From positions 1-62,068 of the forward strand of contig JAHDCC010000020.1 of assembly GCA_020630065.1 (NCBI GenBank): a DNA stretch of 62,068 nt. The letters are read 5' to 3'. The stretch comes from Acidimicrobiales bacterium (lineage in GTDB: Bacteria; Actinomycetota; Acidimicrobiia; Acidimicrobiales; SZUA-35). Every line of letters begins with the position of its first letter. Within the stretch, counting starts at the first letter, position 1. The notes under the pieces were generated by a model. It was not told the DNA's origin. It made no database searches and was given only the letters and a program-made list of their open reading frames with translations. A program made the position numbers and the translations under genes. Shown in pieces: positions 28,546-36,918 of the stretch.

Positions 28546-29985
28546 CTAACGACTACTAACCGCACCAGGTATTTCGTCGAGAATACGCATTCCAGAAGCG
28601 GTCGCTTGCCCGAGCAGCAGGCGATCCGGGACAGACGAAACAGAAGACAACCGCGGACCCTCAAATCTGACGTTTTGAAGCCCAGCCAACACCGCGGTAG
28701 CCTCCGTGCTTCGCTCGCCGATACACGCTCGAGACCATTTATGTACAGCCTCATAGACTCCCTCAGCGGCAGCTGAAACCGGACCACAGTGCTGACCGAA
28801 CCTGTTCCGGTAGCGGGCAAGAAATGCCCGATTTTCTTGCGTCTCAAGACCCTGAAAATAGCCCAACACATTCCAGATATCTGTCGCAGTTTCACCCAAA
28901 TGCTCAACTACAGCGTCGTCCATGAGTGGAGCGAACGTAACCGTCGACTGCCGTAGACCGCTCGCCACAAAATCTCGCTCAAACCGCACATGGTCTTCCC
29001 CCACAAATCCGGCGACCACAATTTCGGCACCCCCACGGCGTATCCGGTCTAACGTCCGGTCGAATCGACGGGTACCAACTGGCGAGAACTCCTCCCCCAC
29101 GATCACCCCACCCATCGTCTCAACAATCCGACGAGCAGTAGACGCCAGCGCATGAGGCCACGAATAGTCATTCCCGGCGAAGAACCACCTCGTTCCGCCT
29201 GTTTCTCGGGCCAACAATGGGAGAGCCCGGTGCAGCTGATCGAGAGGTGACTCCCCAGAACAAACCAGCAATGGATGCTCGGCCTTAACTTCACTCGTCG
29301 GTGTGTAAAGATACGGAATACCAGCCTGAATAGCCAGTGGATTTACCTTCTTGAACGTGTCCGAAGAGTGCATCCCGACAACGGCCGCCAAGTTAGGAAC
29401 AGCTAGTAGACGCCGCATCGCGACCCGCCCGATCGAAGAATTCGTTGCATCGTCAGCAACCACCAACCTCACTTGACGACCGAGGATGCCCCCGTCGGCA
29501 TTAACTTCCTCGATTGCCAGCTCGGCGCAGTTCACAGTCGAACGACCCAGAATGCCAGCCGAACCAGATAGACACGTTAACAGACCTAACGGAATCGACC
29601 GATCATCAACGTTTACCTGCTGAAACAGCCCCAACTCGGTACCCAGCCGGGCTATTTCTTCCTCGTCGATCGTGACCCGAAGACGGACCCGAGTACCTCC
29701 GGTAGACAACGGTTGGAGCCGACAATCCACCTGCCCCGTCCATGGCGATTCGTGAGCCAACACGATTTGTCGGTTCGGGCGCACCGAAAGAATTCGAGCC
29801 GTACCGCCCACCCCAGGCAAACCGGCAAGAGGAACAGCGAGCCGAACAAGCACTCCGGGCTGCAAAGCGGAAGCCTCCGACCCAAAAAGCCAACCTAGCG
29901 ACGGATCACCCTGACCGAAATAGCCACACAGCTCACTAGGACCGGCGTTGAGCTTGACTTCTTTGTGCAATACCAATTCGCCCAT
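28546..29985 (-). CDS. Cytoplasmic SRPBCC - periplasmic-binding-protein fusion (predicted ligand sensor)
   Basis: This 479-aa protein has two parts. Residues 3 to about 117 look like an SRPBCC/AHSA1 domain (GTARILSVRPNRQIVLAHES followed by TGGTRVRLRVTI). Residues about 130-475 form an AmiC/UrtA-like type I periplasmic-binding fold (IPLGLLTCLSGSAGILG, GMHSSDTFKKVNPLA, GNDYSWP, VVGEEFSPVGT). There is no signal peptide or membrane helix, so it should be cytoplasmic. The second part is a paralogue of the transporter's own binding protein. Cytosolic AmiC is a known amide sensor, so a sensing role is likely. It lies 11 bp after an ArsR regulator, a usual SRPBCC partner, and before the transporter genes. 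Confidence 0.85.
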   Translation of the reverse strand: MGELVLHKEVKLNAGPSELCGYFGQGDPSLGWLFGSEASALQPGVLVRLAVPLAGLPGVGGTARILSVRPNRQIVLAHESPWTGQVDCRLQPLSTGGTRVRLRVTIDEEEIARLGTELGLFQQVNVDDRSIPLGLLTCLSGSAGILGRSTVNCAELAIEEVNADGGILGRQVRLVVADDATNSSIGRVAMRRLLAVPNLAAVVGMHSSDTFKKVNPLAIQAGIPYLYTPTSEVKAEHPLLVCSGESPLDQLHRALPLLARETGGTRWFFAGNDYSWPHALASTARRIVETMGGVIVGEEFSPVGTRRFDRTLDRIRRGGAEIVVAGFVGEDHVRFERDFVASGLRQSTVTFAPLMDDAVVEHLGETATDIWNVLGYFQGLETQENRAFLARYRNRFGQHCGPVSAAAEGVYEAVHKWSRACIGERSTEATAVLAGLQNVRFEGPRLSSVSSVPDRLLLGQATASGMRILDEIPGAVSSR

Positions 29986-29996
29986 AGAGCTTCTCC

Positions 29997-30341
29997 CTAG
30001 GCGCTTTGCTCCTCATTTTCGGAACCAGGAGCGACGCCTTCCACAACTGCGGCCAATTGATCTAACGAATTTTCGTAGACTTCAGCCAAAAAGGTTACAA
30101 CGGCATCGGCGGGCTGAGAGTTTAATGAATAGAACCGATAGCGACCTTCACGACGCTCCGAAACCAAGCCTGCTAGCCGTAAGATTCGTAAATGTGTAGA
30201 TACCGCACTACGACCAATCTCGAATTCTTCCGCAATCGCCCCAGACGTAATCTCGTCGTGTTGCCCCACCAAACTTAAGATGGCCCGACGATTCGGGTCG
30301 GCCAAAGCGTTAAATACTGCGTTGTTATCCGGTGGTTCCAT
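29997..30341 (-). CDS. ArsR-family winged-helix regulator
   Basis: This 114-aa repressor-type protein has the ArsR winged helix: NAVFNALADPNRRAILSLV, EITSGAIAEEFEIGRSAVST with the recognition helix, and the wing GRYRFYSLN. No metal-binding Cys motif (CxC) is present; it matches the ArsR group that pairs with SRPBCC proteins. The frame reaches 30359, but the ATG at 30341 (MEPPDNN) fits the family. It heads the leftward transporter operon. A direct repeat TTGTC-N5-TTGTC at 30360-30374 just upstream could be part of its operator (weak). Confidence 0.85.
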   Translation of the reverse strand: MEPPDNNAVFNALADPNRRAILSLVGQHDEITSGAIAEEFEIGRSAVSTHLRILRLAGLVSERREGRYRFYSLNSQPADAVVTFLAEVYENSLDQLAAVVEGVAPGSENEEQSA

Positions 30342-30455
30342 AGCAAACCTGATGATCACTTGTCAATAATTGTCTACATATCATACCATACGGCAGCCCG
30401 GAGGGATAGCCCCAGCGCTGCTAGGGTTTCTACCCATGACATCGAAGGATTCTAG

Positions 30456-31571
30456 ATGACTGCGGCAGCTTTACCGATAGGAATCAGCCTCATCATTATT
30501 GCCCTGGCAGATCTGATGAATACCTTGGTAACGACATCCACCTCAGATTGGAAATGGTGGCCATCACGGATAATCGGATACCGAGCGTTCGCCGCCGTCC
30601 GACTTCTTTCCTCTCGACTACCTGAACACTCTTGGCTACGCGAGCGGATGTTGTCACTATTCGCCCCCGTCCTAGTTCTCCTTCTCTTAGCCACCTGGGC
30701 TGCGATGCAGATAGCCGGGTTCGGGATTATTTGGTGGGGTTTCGGAGGCATCGACGGAGCCGAAACCTTTACCGACGCCATGTACTATTCTGGCATAGTC
30801 TACTTCACGGTCGGGTTCGGCGAAATCGTTCCCACTACCGGGTTCGCCCGGTTCGGCGCTCTGATCGAAGCCTTTTCCGGAGTAACTACAACCGCGCTAG
30901 TCATCGGGTACCTGCCTTCGCTGTACAGCGCGTACTCGGCTCGGGAACAGAAACTGATGACCTTGGACGACGGTTCAGATGACCGGATCACACCAACCAA
31001 CCTGGTTCTAGCCTGGGCGCCAGACGCTGACACCGACCGACTGAATGCCCGATTTTCAGAATGGGAACACTGGGTGAGCTCCATGCTGGAAACCCACTCA
31101 ACACTCCCGTTGTTACAACTTTTCAGATCACACGACCGACAACAAAACTGGGTAACCGCACTTGGTCTGTTAAGCGACGCCGCCCTTCACGCCCAAATCA
31201 TCGTTGACTGCTCCGGCAAAACCGAGTCCTACTGGTTTCTTCGACGTTCGATCGCCCTATTCGAAGAACTCACCCGCGGTGCCGACCTAACGGACTATCA
31301 ACATTTTGCCATCGACGCTTCAAACTCAGACCCCGACGACGTCCGAGGAAAACTCTTTCGTGACCTATATACAAGTCTTGAAGACCACGGGTTTGAACTT
31401 CTGCCCTACCAGGAAGCTCTCGAACGAACCGCCGTTCTAAGAAACCGCTTCGCACCGCAGCTTGAATACCTGATCGACACGTTGTTATGCCCACGGGGGT
31501 TTTGGGCCCCGAACTTGGCGCTCGGTTTGGGAGATCTCGAACATAGCGAAACCGAGCCGACTGACTACTGA
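30456..31571 (+). CDS. Potassium-channel-like membrane protein with large C-terminal domain
   Basis: The 371-aa protein has membrane helices at about 5-22, 66-90 and 130-155, a pore loop with the selectivity-filter-like TVGFGEIVP (about 119-127) between the last two, and a soluble helical C-terminal domain of about 200 residues. TVGFG instead of TVGYG is seen in some cation channels, so potassium selectivity is likely but not certain. The C-terminal domain has no RCK/TrkA nucleotide motif that I can see. The gene is divergent from the ArsR operon. Confidence 0.75.
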   Translation: MTAAALPIGISLIIIALADLMNTLVTTSTSDWKWWPSRIIGYRAFAAVRLLSSRLPEHSWLRERMLSLFAPVLVLLLLATWAAMQIAGFGIIWWGFGGIDGAETFTDAMYYSGIVYFTVGFGEIVPTTGFARFGALIEAFSGVTTTALVIGYLPSLYSAYSAREQKLMTLDDGSDDRITPTNLVLAWAPDADTDRLNARFSEWEHWVSSMLETHSTLPLLQLFRSHDRQQNWVTALGLLSDAALHAQIIVDCSGKTESYWFLRRSIALFEELTRGADLTDYQHFAIDASNSDPDDVRGKLFRDLYTSLEDHGFELLPYQEALERTAVLRNRFAPQLEYLIDTLLCPRGFWAPNLALGLGDLEHSETEPTDY

Positions 31572-31624
31572 AATTACGGCCAAATGCCAGAGCCACGCAC
31601 ACAAGTGAAATAGCATGTGTCGGA

Positions 31625-32668
31625 ATGAAGAGCTACACGTTACCGAAGACGACATTGAACGCATTTCATTGTCTAGCTATCGTCGGAATCGCCCTTGCAT
31701 CTAGTTGCACGGCTTCGGTTGCCAACAGCCCAAACGCGTCGACCACTACGACACCGCCTGAACCAATACCTGATCGACTAGCGTCCGAGGCCGAACCTCT
31801 AGACATTACAGACACCGTCTTAACCTCGACGGAATCTAGCTGTGCCGACCATGTCGGCACCTACATTTCGAAACCAAACGAAACCCAGACCCGTCCGGTT
31901 GAAGGCAAACTCACCGTTTCGGTCAAAGACGAAATTTGCCTGTTCGAATCGAACCAGATCCCGAACCACGAACCCGGCAGCGCGTTAGGGGCAGATGAAT
32001 CTGTTGAACCTCGCCCGCTCCAACTAGAAATTCCAGCCCGCCCGATGATCGCTGAATCGTTCACACGGATCGGGCTAGGCACCAATGCTGTGTTGTTAAA
32101 CGGGGTGCCATGGGAAGCGCTGTTCGATGCATGTTTTGACGCCGGAGATGAACCGGTCGGAACAGAAACCGCGTTCTGTGGGGAAGACCCCCAGAACCCT
32201 TGGCGTTACGACACCGGATCTGAGCTAAGCGACTTCGGTTTCGACGACTGGAACGCCCACCTTCAAACCGACGGACACTATCACTATCATTCTCAGCCCG
32301 CGGCCCTCTTCGACCCTGACTGTGCCGATACTGGTCCATCTCCTACCATCGGTTTTGCCCTCGACGGTTTCCCCGTCTTCGGACCATGTTATGAGGACCC
32401 CAATGGCGACATAAAGAAGGCGCTCTCTAGCTACCAAGTCAAAGATGGGAAACGTCAAGATATCGACGGCTACACGACACCGCGTCAAGTGGGCAACGTC
32501 GCCAGCGACAACTACGACGGCCAGTTCAACGGCGACTACGAATACGTCGAAGGCTCAGGAGACCTCGACGAATGTAACGGAATGCAGGTTGGTGATGTTT
32601 ACGGCTACTACCTCACCGACGACTACCCGCATGTTCTGGCCTGCTATTCAGGTACCCCACTCCCCTAA
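31625..32668 (+). CDS. YHYH-domain lipoprotein
   Basis: This 347-aa protein has a lipoprotein-type signal (VGIALASSCTAS), a Thr/Pro-rich spacer and a YHYH domain, named for the motif seen here in DGHYHYHSQP. The surrounding pattern SPTIGFALDGFPVFGPC and the C-terminal DECNGMQVGDVYGYYLTDDYPHVLACYSG match the family. Its biochemical role is unknown; the histidines suggest metal binding. It follows the channel-like gene by 53 bp and precedes the DUF2520 gene by 55 bp, so co-transcription is possible. Confidence 0.85.
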   Translation: MKSYTLPKTTLNAFHCLAIVGIALASSCTASVANSPNASTTTTPPEPIPDRLASEAEPLDITDTVLTSTESSCADHVGTYISKPNETQTRPVEGKLTVSVKDEICLFESNQIPNHEPGSALGADESVEPRPLQLEIPARPMIAESFTRIGLGTNAVLLNGVPWEALFDACFDAGDEPVGTETAFCGEDPQNPWRYDTGSELSDFGFDDWNAHLQTDGHYHYHSQPAALFDPDCADTGPSPTIGFALDGFPVFGPCYEDPNGDIKKALSSYQVKDGKRQDIDGYTTPRQVGNVASDNYDGQFNGDYEYVEGSGDLDECNGMQVGDVYGYYLTDDYPHVLACYSGTPLP

Positions 32669-32723
32669 AACCCGCCGACAGGCAAATCTGAGTACGGGTT
32701 CGGTCGGATAAGATTCTCCCACC

Positions 32724-33599
32724 ATGAAAATGAACATTGTCGGCTGTGGCCGCTTAGGCTCAACAATAGGTCGGGCGCTCACAGATTCTGAATCGTTCGA
32801 GATCGAGGCGGTAGCAAACCGAACTCTTGAGAGTTCGAAATCGGCCACCGACTTTATTGGTTCGGGAACCCCAGTAGGGTCTCTCGACGACCTGCTCCCC
32901 GCCGACTCGACCATGCTGGCTTGCCCAGATGACAGCATCGAATCCTGTTGTGAACAGATAGTGGCCGCCCAGGTTGTTCGTCCTGGCTCTTTTGTGTTTC
33001 ACTGCAGCGGCGCGCATTCTTCAGAATTGTTGTCGTCGGCGGCGGCCGCTGGGGCCCATACCGGAAGTTTCCATCCGGTGAAAAGTTTCGCTGACCCTAG
33101 CCACGCGTACGCTACTCTTCCCGGAACGTTAGGCGGGATTGAGGGTGACGAACCCTGTATTAGCCATCTTCAGTCCGTCGCAGAAGCGTGTCGCATTTCG
33201 ACGTTTGAAATCGACGCAGCGTCGAAGTTTCACTACCACGCGGGAAGCGTGCTGGTTTGCAACTATCTGGTTGCACTGTTAGAGGCCGGCTACCAATGTT
33301 TCGATCGGGCCGGTCTCAGCAAAGAGACCGCCAGCCAGATCATCGGCCCATTTGCGGCGGAGACTCTCGCCAACGTTGAACGACTCGGAACCACCCAAGC
33401 CCTCACCGGACCGATCGCCCGGGGCGAAAAACGACTGGTCGAAGCCCAATTCGAGGCGTTATATTCTGCCGATGAACGTCTCGGAGCTATCTATCAGTCG
33501 TTAGGCATGATGGCGGTAGAGCTGTCGAAGAACCAGGGGTCAGCTGCCAAAGCTGACCTGACCGCGATCACCGAAACGTTCAAGCGCGACTATCGTTAA
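32724..33599 (+). CDS. Rossmann-like DUF2520 protein
   Basis: The 291-aa protein has an N-terminal NAD(P)-binding motif (MNIVGCGRLGSTIGRAL), a central SFHPVKSFADP segment and a C-terminal helical DUF2520 domain (GSVLVCNYLVALLEAGYQC). This is the 'DUF2520/Rossmann-like' family related to ketopantoate reductase and 6-phosphogluconate dehydrogenase folds. In many actinobacteria it lies near pantothenate genes, but none are here. The substrate is unknown. The ATG at 32724 follows the YHYH gene. Confidence 0.88.
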   Translation: MKMNIVGCGRLGSTIGRALTDSESFEIEAVANRTLESSKSATDFIGSGTPVGSLDDLLPADSTMLACPDDSIESCCEQIVAAQVVRPGSFVFHCSGAHSSELLSSAAAAGAHTGSFHPVKSFADPSHAYATLPGTLGGIEGDEPCISHLQSVAEACRISTFEIDAASKFHYHAGSVLVCNYLVALLEAGYQCFDRAGLSKETASQIIGPFAAETLANVERLGTTQALTGPIARGEKRLVEAQFEALYSADERLGAIYQSLGMMAVELSKNQGSAAKADLTAITETFKRDYR

Positions 33600-33630
33600 C
33601 GGGGCGACAACCACAGAAGGGTCCATATTC

Positions 33631-34500
33631 ATGAAGATCGGACTAACGCTTGGGGGCGGAGGAGCAAGAGGCATCTCACATATTGTCGTGCTTGAGGTGA
33701 TCGACGAACTCGGGATACGAGTGGCCGGTATCTCCGGGTCCTCTATCGGGTCGATTATGGGGATGGCTTATGCGAGTGGAATGACGGGAGCCGAAATTCG
33801 GGACTATGCGGTGGAAACCTTCCATGACCGATCCAAGGTTGCGTCAAAGCTTTGGGGTATGCGCCCGTCTAGCCTGCAGGACTGGTTCAACCCCAAATCC
33901 TATGCGATCGGCCGGATCGACGCCGAGCTGATCCTAAGCCGGTTCACCCCAGTAGAGTTACTCGATCAAGATATCGAAGATCTTCCAATACCGTTAGCGG
34001 TCGTCGCCACCGACTTCTACAACGGCGAAGACATAGTGATACGGTCCGGAAATCTCAGAAGAGCGGTCGCCGCATCGATCGCCTTACCTATGGTATTTAA
34101 ACCACAGCTGGTCAACGGACGGGTCGCCGTCGACGGCGGGGTGTCAAACCCGGTCCCGTTCGACCATATCCCAGCAGTATGTGACCGGACTATAGCCGTC
34201 AACGTAACAGGAGCTCCGGATCAGCAAGAAGGCGTAGATATCAAGATCCCAACCGGGTTTGACGTTCTGATGGGAGTCAGTCAAATCTCGATGAACACGA
34301 TTGTCCGGTCCAAGATCGCCGCAGGCACGGTTCCAGATGTGTTGATCGAGCCGCCTATTTCAGATTTTGGGGTCCTCGACTTTTTAAAAACGACTGCGGT
34401 GCTTGAGGCCGCAGATGCCAAACGCGACGAGATAAAACGTGATATCGAAATCGCTCTTGAGGGTCGCCAACATGTCGAGTCGGATGCAGCCGGGTCCTAA
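33631..34500 (+). CDS. Patatin-like phospholipase (RssA type)
   Basis: This 289-aa patatin-family hydrolase carries the oxyanion motif LGGGGARGISH, the nucleophile elbow GISGSSIGSIMG and the catalytic Asp in VAVDGGVSNPVP, so the Ser-Asp dyad is complete. Such proteins hydrolyse acyl chains of lipids; bacterial RssA-type members have no fixed substrate. There is no signal peptide, suggesting a cytoplasmic or membrane-face enzyme. It lies between the DUF2520 gene and a methyltransferase gene on the same strand. Confidence 0.9.
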   Translation: MKIGLTLGGGGARGISHIVVLEVIDELGIRVAGISGSSIGSIMGMAYASGMTGAEIRDYAVETFHDRSKVASKLWGMRPSSLQDWFNPKSYAIGRIDAELILSRFTPVELLDQDIEDLPIPLAVVATDFYNGEDIVIRSGNLRRAVAASIALPMVFKPQLVNGRVAVDGGVSNPVPFDHIPAVCDRTIAVNVTGAPDQQEGVDIKIPTGFDVLMGVSQISMNTIVRSKIAAGTVPDVLIEPPISDFGVLDFLKTTAVLEAADAKRDEIKRDIEIALEGRQHVESDAAGS

Positions 34501-34553
34501 ACGATTGTTCTAGCTATCGTTGGGCATCTACCGATACATTCTCGCAAGGCAAG

Positions 34554-35054
34554 ATGGCTTCTTTCGAACAGCTACGACACAAACCACAAACCGAGCTTTC
34601 GTATCCTCGTGAGCTCGTCGTTGCTTGTGTCCCGATGCGAAGCAATGTCAATATCTCGACCATCGCCCGAACCGCTAGTGCATGTGGCGTCCAGAAACTG
34701 GTCTTGTGTGGCAACAATAAGCTAATCAGCAAAATCGCACGGGACGGAGCTAGCGAACTCGAAATCGTGGTTCGACGCACCCTAGGACCGGCCCTAAAGA
34801 AATTTAAAGACGACGGATATCGGCTGGTTGGGGTGGAACAAACCACCAACTCACAGAGCATCCACTCATACCGCTTTGAGGAACGGACTCTGCTTGTTGT
34901 CGGCAACGAGCGGCTGGGAATTTCCGAAGATGTGCTAGCCGCCTTAGACGACGTCGTCGAAATCCCGGTCTACGGGCTTCCGCATAGTTTCAACGCGGCG
35001 ACGGCAACATCGATGGCTATCTACGAATACTGTCGCCAGTACAGCAACTATTAA
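34554..35054 (+). CDS. SpoU/TrmH-family RNA methyltransferase
   Basis: This 166-aa SPOUT methyltransferase has the knotted SAM-binding motifs: VPMRSNVNISTIARTASACG (motif 1), VVGNERLGISEDVL (motif 2) and PVYGLPHSFNAATATSMAIY (motif 3). It likely 2'-O-methylates a ribose in tRNA or rRNA. It is short and lacks an extra N-terminal RNA-binding domain, so the target cannot be told. The next gene (ABC-F) starts 14 bp downstream, suggesting one operon linked to translation. Confidence 0.88.
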   Translation: MASFEQLRHKPQTELSYPRELVVACVPMRSNVNISTIARTASACGVQKLVLCGNNKLISKIARDGASELEIVVRRTLGPALKKFKDDGYRLVGVEQTTNSQSIHSYRFEERTLLVVGNERLGISEDVLAALDDVVEIPVYGLPHSFNAATATSMAIYEYCRQYSNY

Positions 35055-35068
35055 AGGTTGAACTCATC

Positions 35069-36703
35069 ATGAGCAGCATTGTTGTTTCCGATCTTGACTA
35101 CGCGCCACCTGGAGGTGACTCACTTTTCTTCGATATTTCGTTTGGGGTTTCCCCCGGAGAACACGCGGTGATTGTCGGCCCAAACGGTGCGGGGAAAAGC
35201 ACGATCCTGCGGATCCTGTCCAAAGAGATCGAAGCAGACGAAGGTGAGTTTGCCCTCGGTGGTACCGCGTTAACGATGAGCCAGGATGTTGGTATGAGCA
35301 GGCCCAACGATTCGTTGCGAGACATGCTTTTAGATATCGCCGTTCCCGAGTTACGGTCAGCGGGCCAGAAACTAGTTGAGGCCGAAAAGGCGATGGCTGA
35401 CGGCACAGACGACGGGATGGCGTATGCCAACGCGATTATCGCGTGGGGCGACTTAGGCGGGTACGAGCTGGAATCACAGTGGGCGGCAGCCGCAGAACGG
35501 AGTGTAAAATCACCGGTCGATGATTTCTCGACCCGGCTCGTCGGTGAGCTATCTGGAGGTGAACGTAAGCGTCTCGTATTAGATATTTTGCTGCATTCGG
35601 GGGCTGATGTGCTGTTACTTGACGAACCGGACAACTACCTCGACATACCGACCAGGGTTTGGCTCGAAAACCAAATCATCAATTGCCCCAGCACCATTCT
35701 TATGGTCAGCCACGATCGCTCGCTATTAGAACGCACAGCCACAAAGGTCGTAGTACTCGAAGGTTCAGGGTGCTGGGTACACGGCGGACCGTACGCCACT
35801 TTTCATGACGCTAGAGCGGCTAGACAATCCCAGCTAGGCGACGCCTTAAAACGGTGGAACGCGGAAGAACGTCGACTACACGGCCACATGAAGATGATGA
35901 AGACTCGGGCCGCCCAGAATTTCAAGAATGCAACAAAAGCAAACGCGGCGGAAACCCGGTGGGAGAAATTCGTTGCGGCAGGGCCACCTCCTCCGCCGGT
36001 GGCAGACCAGAAAATCCAGGTCGGGTTACGAGGTGCCGATTCGGCTCGACGGGTTCTGAACATCGTCGATGTGGCGATCGACGACTTGTTTTTGCCCTTT
36101 TCCGACGAAGTCCATTTCGGCGAGCGGGTGGGCCTAATCGGCCCAAACGGTACTGGAAAGACCCATCTTCTCCGGTCTTTGGCCCAAGAAACAACACCAA
36201 CTGAGGGGTCGATAACTCTCGGTCCTCGAACCTCAATTGGCACGTTTACTCAAATCAATGACCGCCCAGACTTTCTCGGACACGCGGCGTTCGACATCGT
36301 CCGTGGCCGAGTGAGCGATGACGAAAAGGCCATGAAGTCTTTGGCCCGATATGGTCTTGCCGGGCACGCCCGTCAAGAATTCGAGACACTGTCCGGCGGC
36401 CAGAAAGCCCGCCTTGAAGTGTTGTGTTTAGAACTTGAAGGCCACAATGTTCTTCTGCTCGACGAGCCGACAGACAACCTAGATATAGAATCCTCCGAAG
36501 CTCTTGAACAGGCACTCGACGGCTTTGTTGGAACAGTGGTCGCCGTCAGCCACGATCGAACTTTTCTGGAACGCATGGACCGGTTTATTATGATCGATGA
36601 CGACGGTAGCGTATTTTCGATCCCCGACTTCGAACTAGCACTCGAAGCGCTATCGAAGCCCGACCAAACCAGCAATCTAGCCATGGTGAAAACACTCACC
36701 TAA
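35069..36703 (+). CDS. ABC-F family ATPase
   Basis: The 544-aa protein has two ABC domains and no membrane helices. Domain 1 has GPNGAGKSTILR, signature ELSGGERKRLV and LLLDEPDNYLD; domain 2 has GPNGTGKTHLLR, TLSGGQKARLE and LLLDEPTDNLD. Between them lies the linker of about 80 residues that in ABC-F proteins reaches the ribosomal E/P sites. These proteins act on stalled ribosomes or antibiotic resistance. The linker here is rich in Lys/Arg helices (MKMMKTRAAQNFKNATK). I cannot assign a subtype. Confidence 0.92.
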   Translation: MSSIVVSDLDYAPPGGDSLFFDISFGVSPGEHAVIVGPNGAGKSTILRILSKEIEADEGEFALGGTALTMSQDVGMSRPNDSLRDMLLDIAVPELRSAGQKLVEAEKAMADGTDDGMAYANAIIAWGDLGGYELESQWAAAAERSVKSPVDDFSTRLVGELSGGERKRLVLDILLHSGADVLLLDEPDNYLDIPTRVWLENQIINCPSTILMVSHDRSLLERTATKVVVLEGSGCWVHGGPYATFHDARAARQSQLGDALKRWNAEERRLHGHMKMMKTRAAQNFKNATKANAAETRWEKFVAAGPPPPPVADQKIQVGLRGADSARRVLNIVDVAIDDLFLPFSDEVHFGERVGLIGPNGTGKTHLLRSLAQETTPTEGSITLGPRTSIGTFTQINDRPDFLGHAAFDIVRGRVSDDEKAMKSLARYGLAGHARQEFETLSGGQKARLEVLCLELEGHNVLLLDEPTDNLDIESSEALEQALDGFVGTVVAVSHDRTFLERMDRFIMIDDDGSVFSIPDFELALEALSKPDQTSNLAMVKTLT

Positions 36704-36918
36704 GCCCGAAACGTGACGGCTGTGCCAGATTCGACCCGATGACTTCGGCGCTCATGACGGACACTAATTGGGTTCTTGCCGAGCGCGAAGCGTTGACCTA
36801 ATCCAGTTATCCCTGCGATACTGGTTGTGTTGGAAAAGAATGCAGTGATGCGGAAATCCTGCGGGCAGCGTTAGACGGTCATACCAAAAGGTTCCTCGAA
36901 CTCTTTGATCGGCACGGG

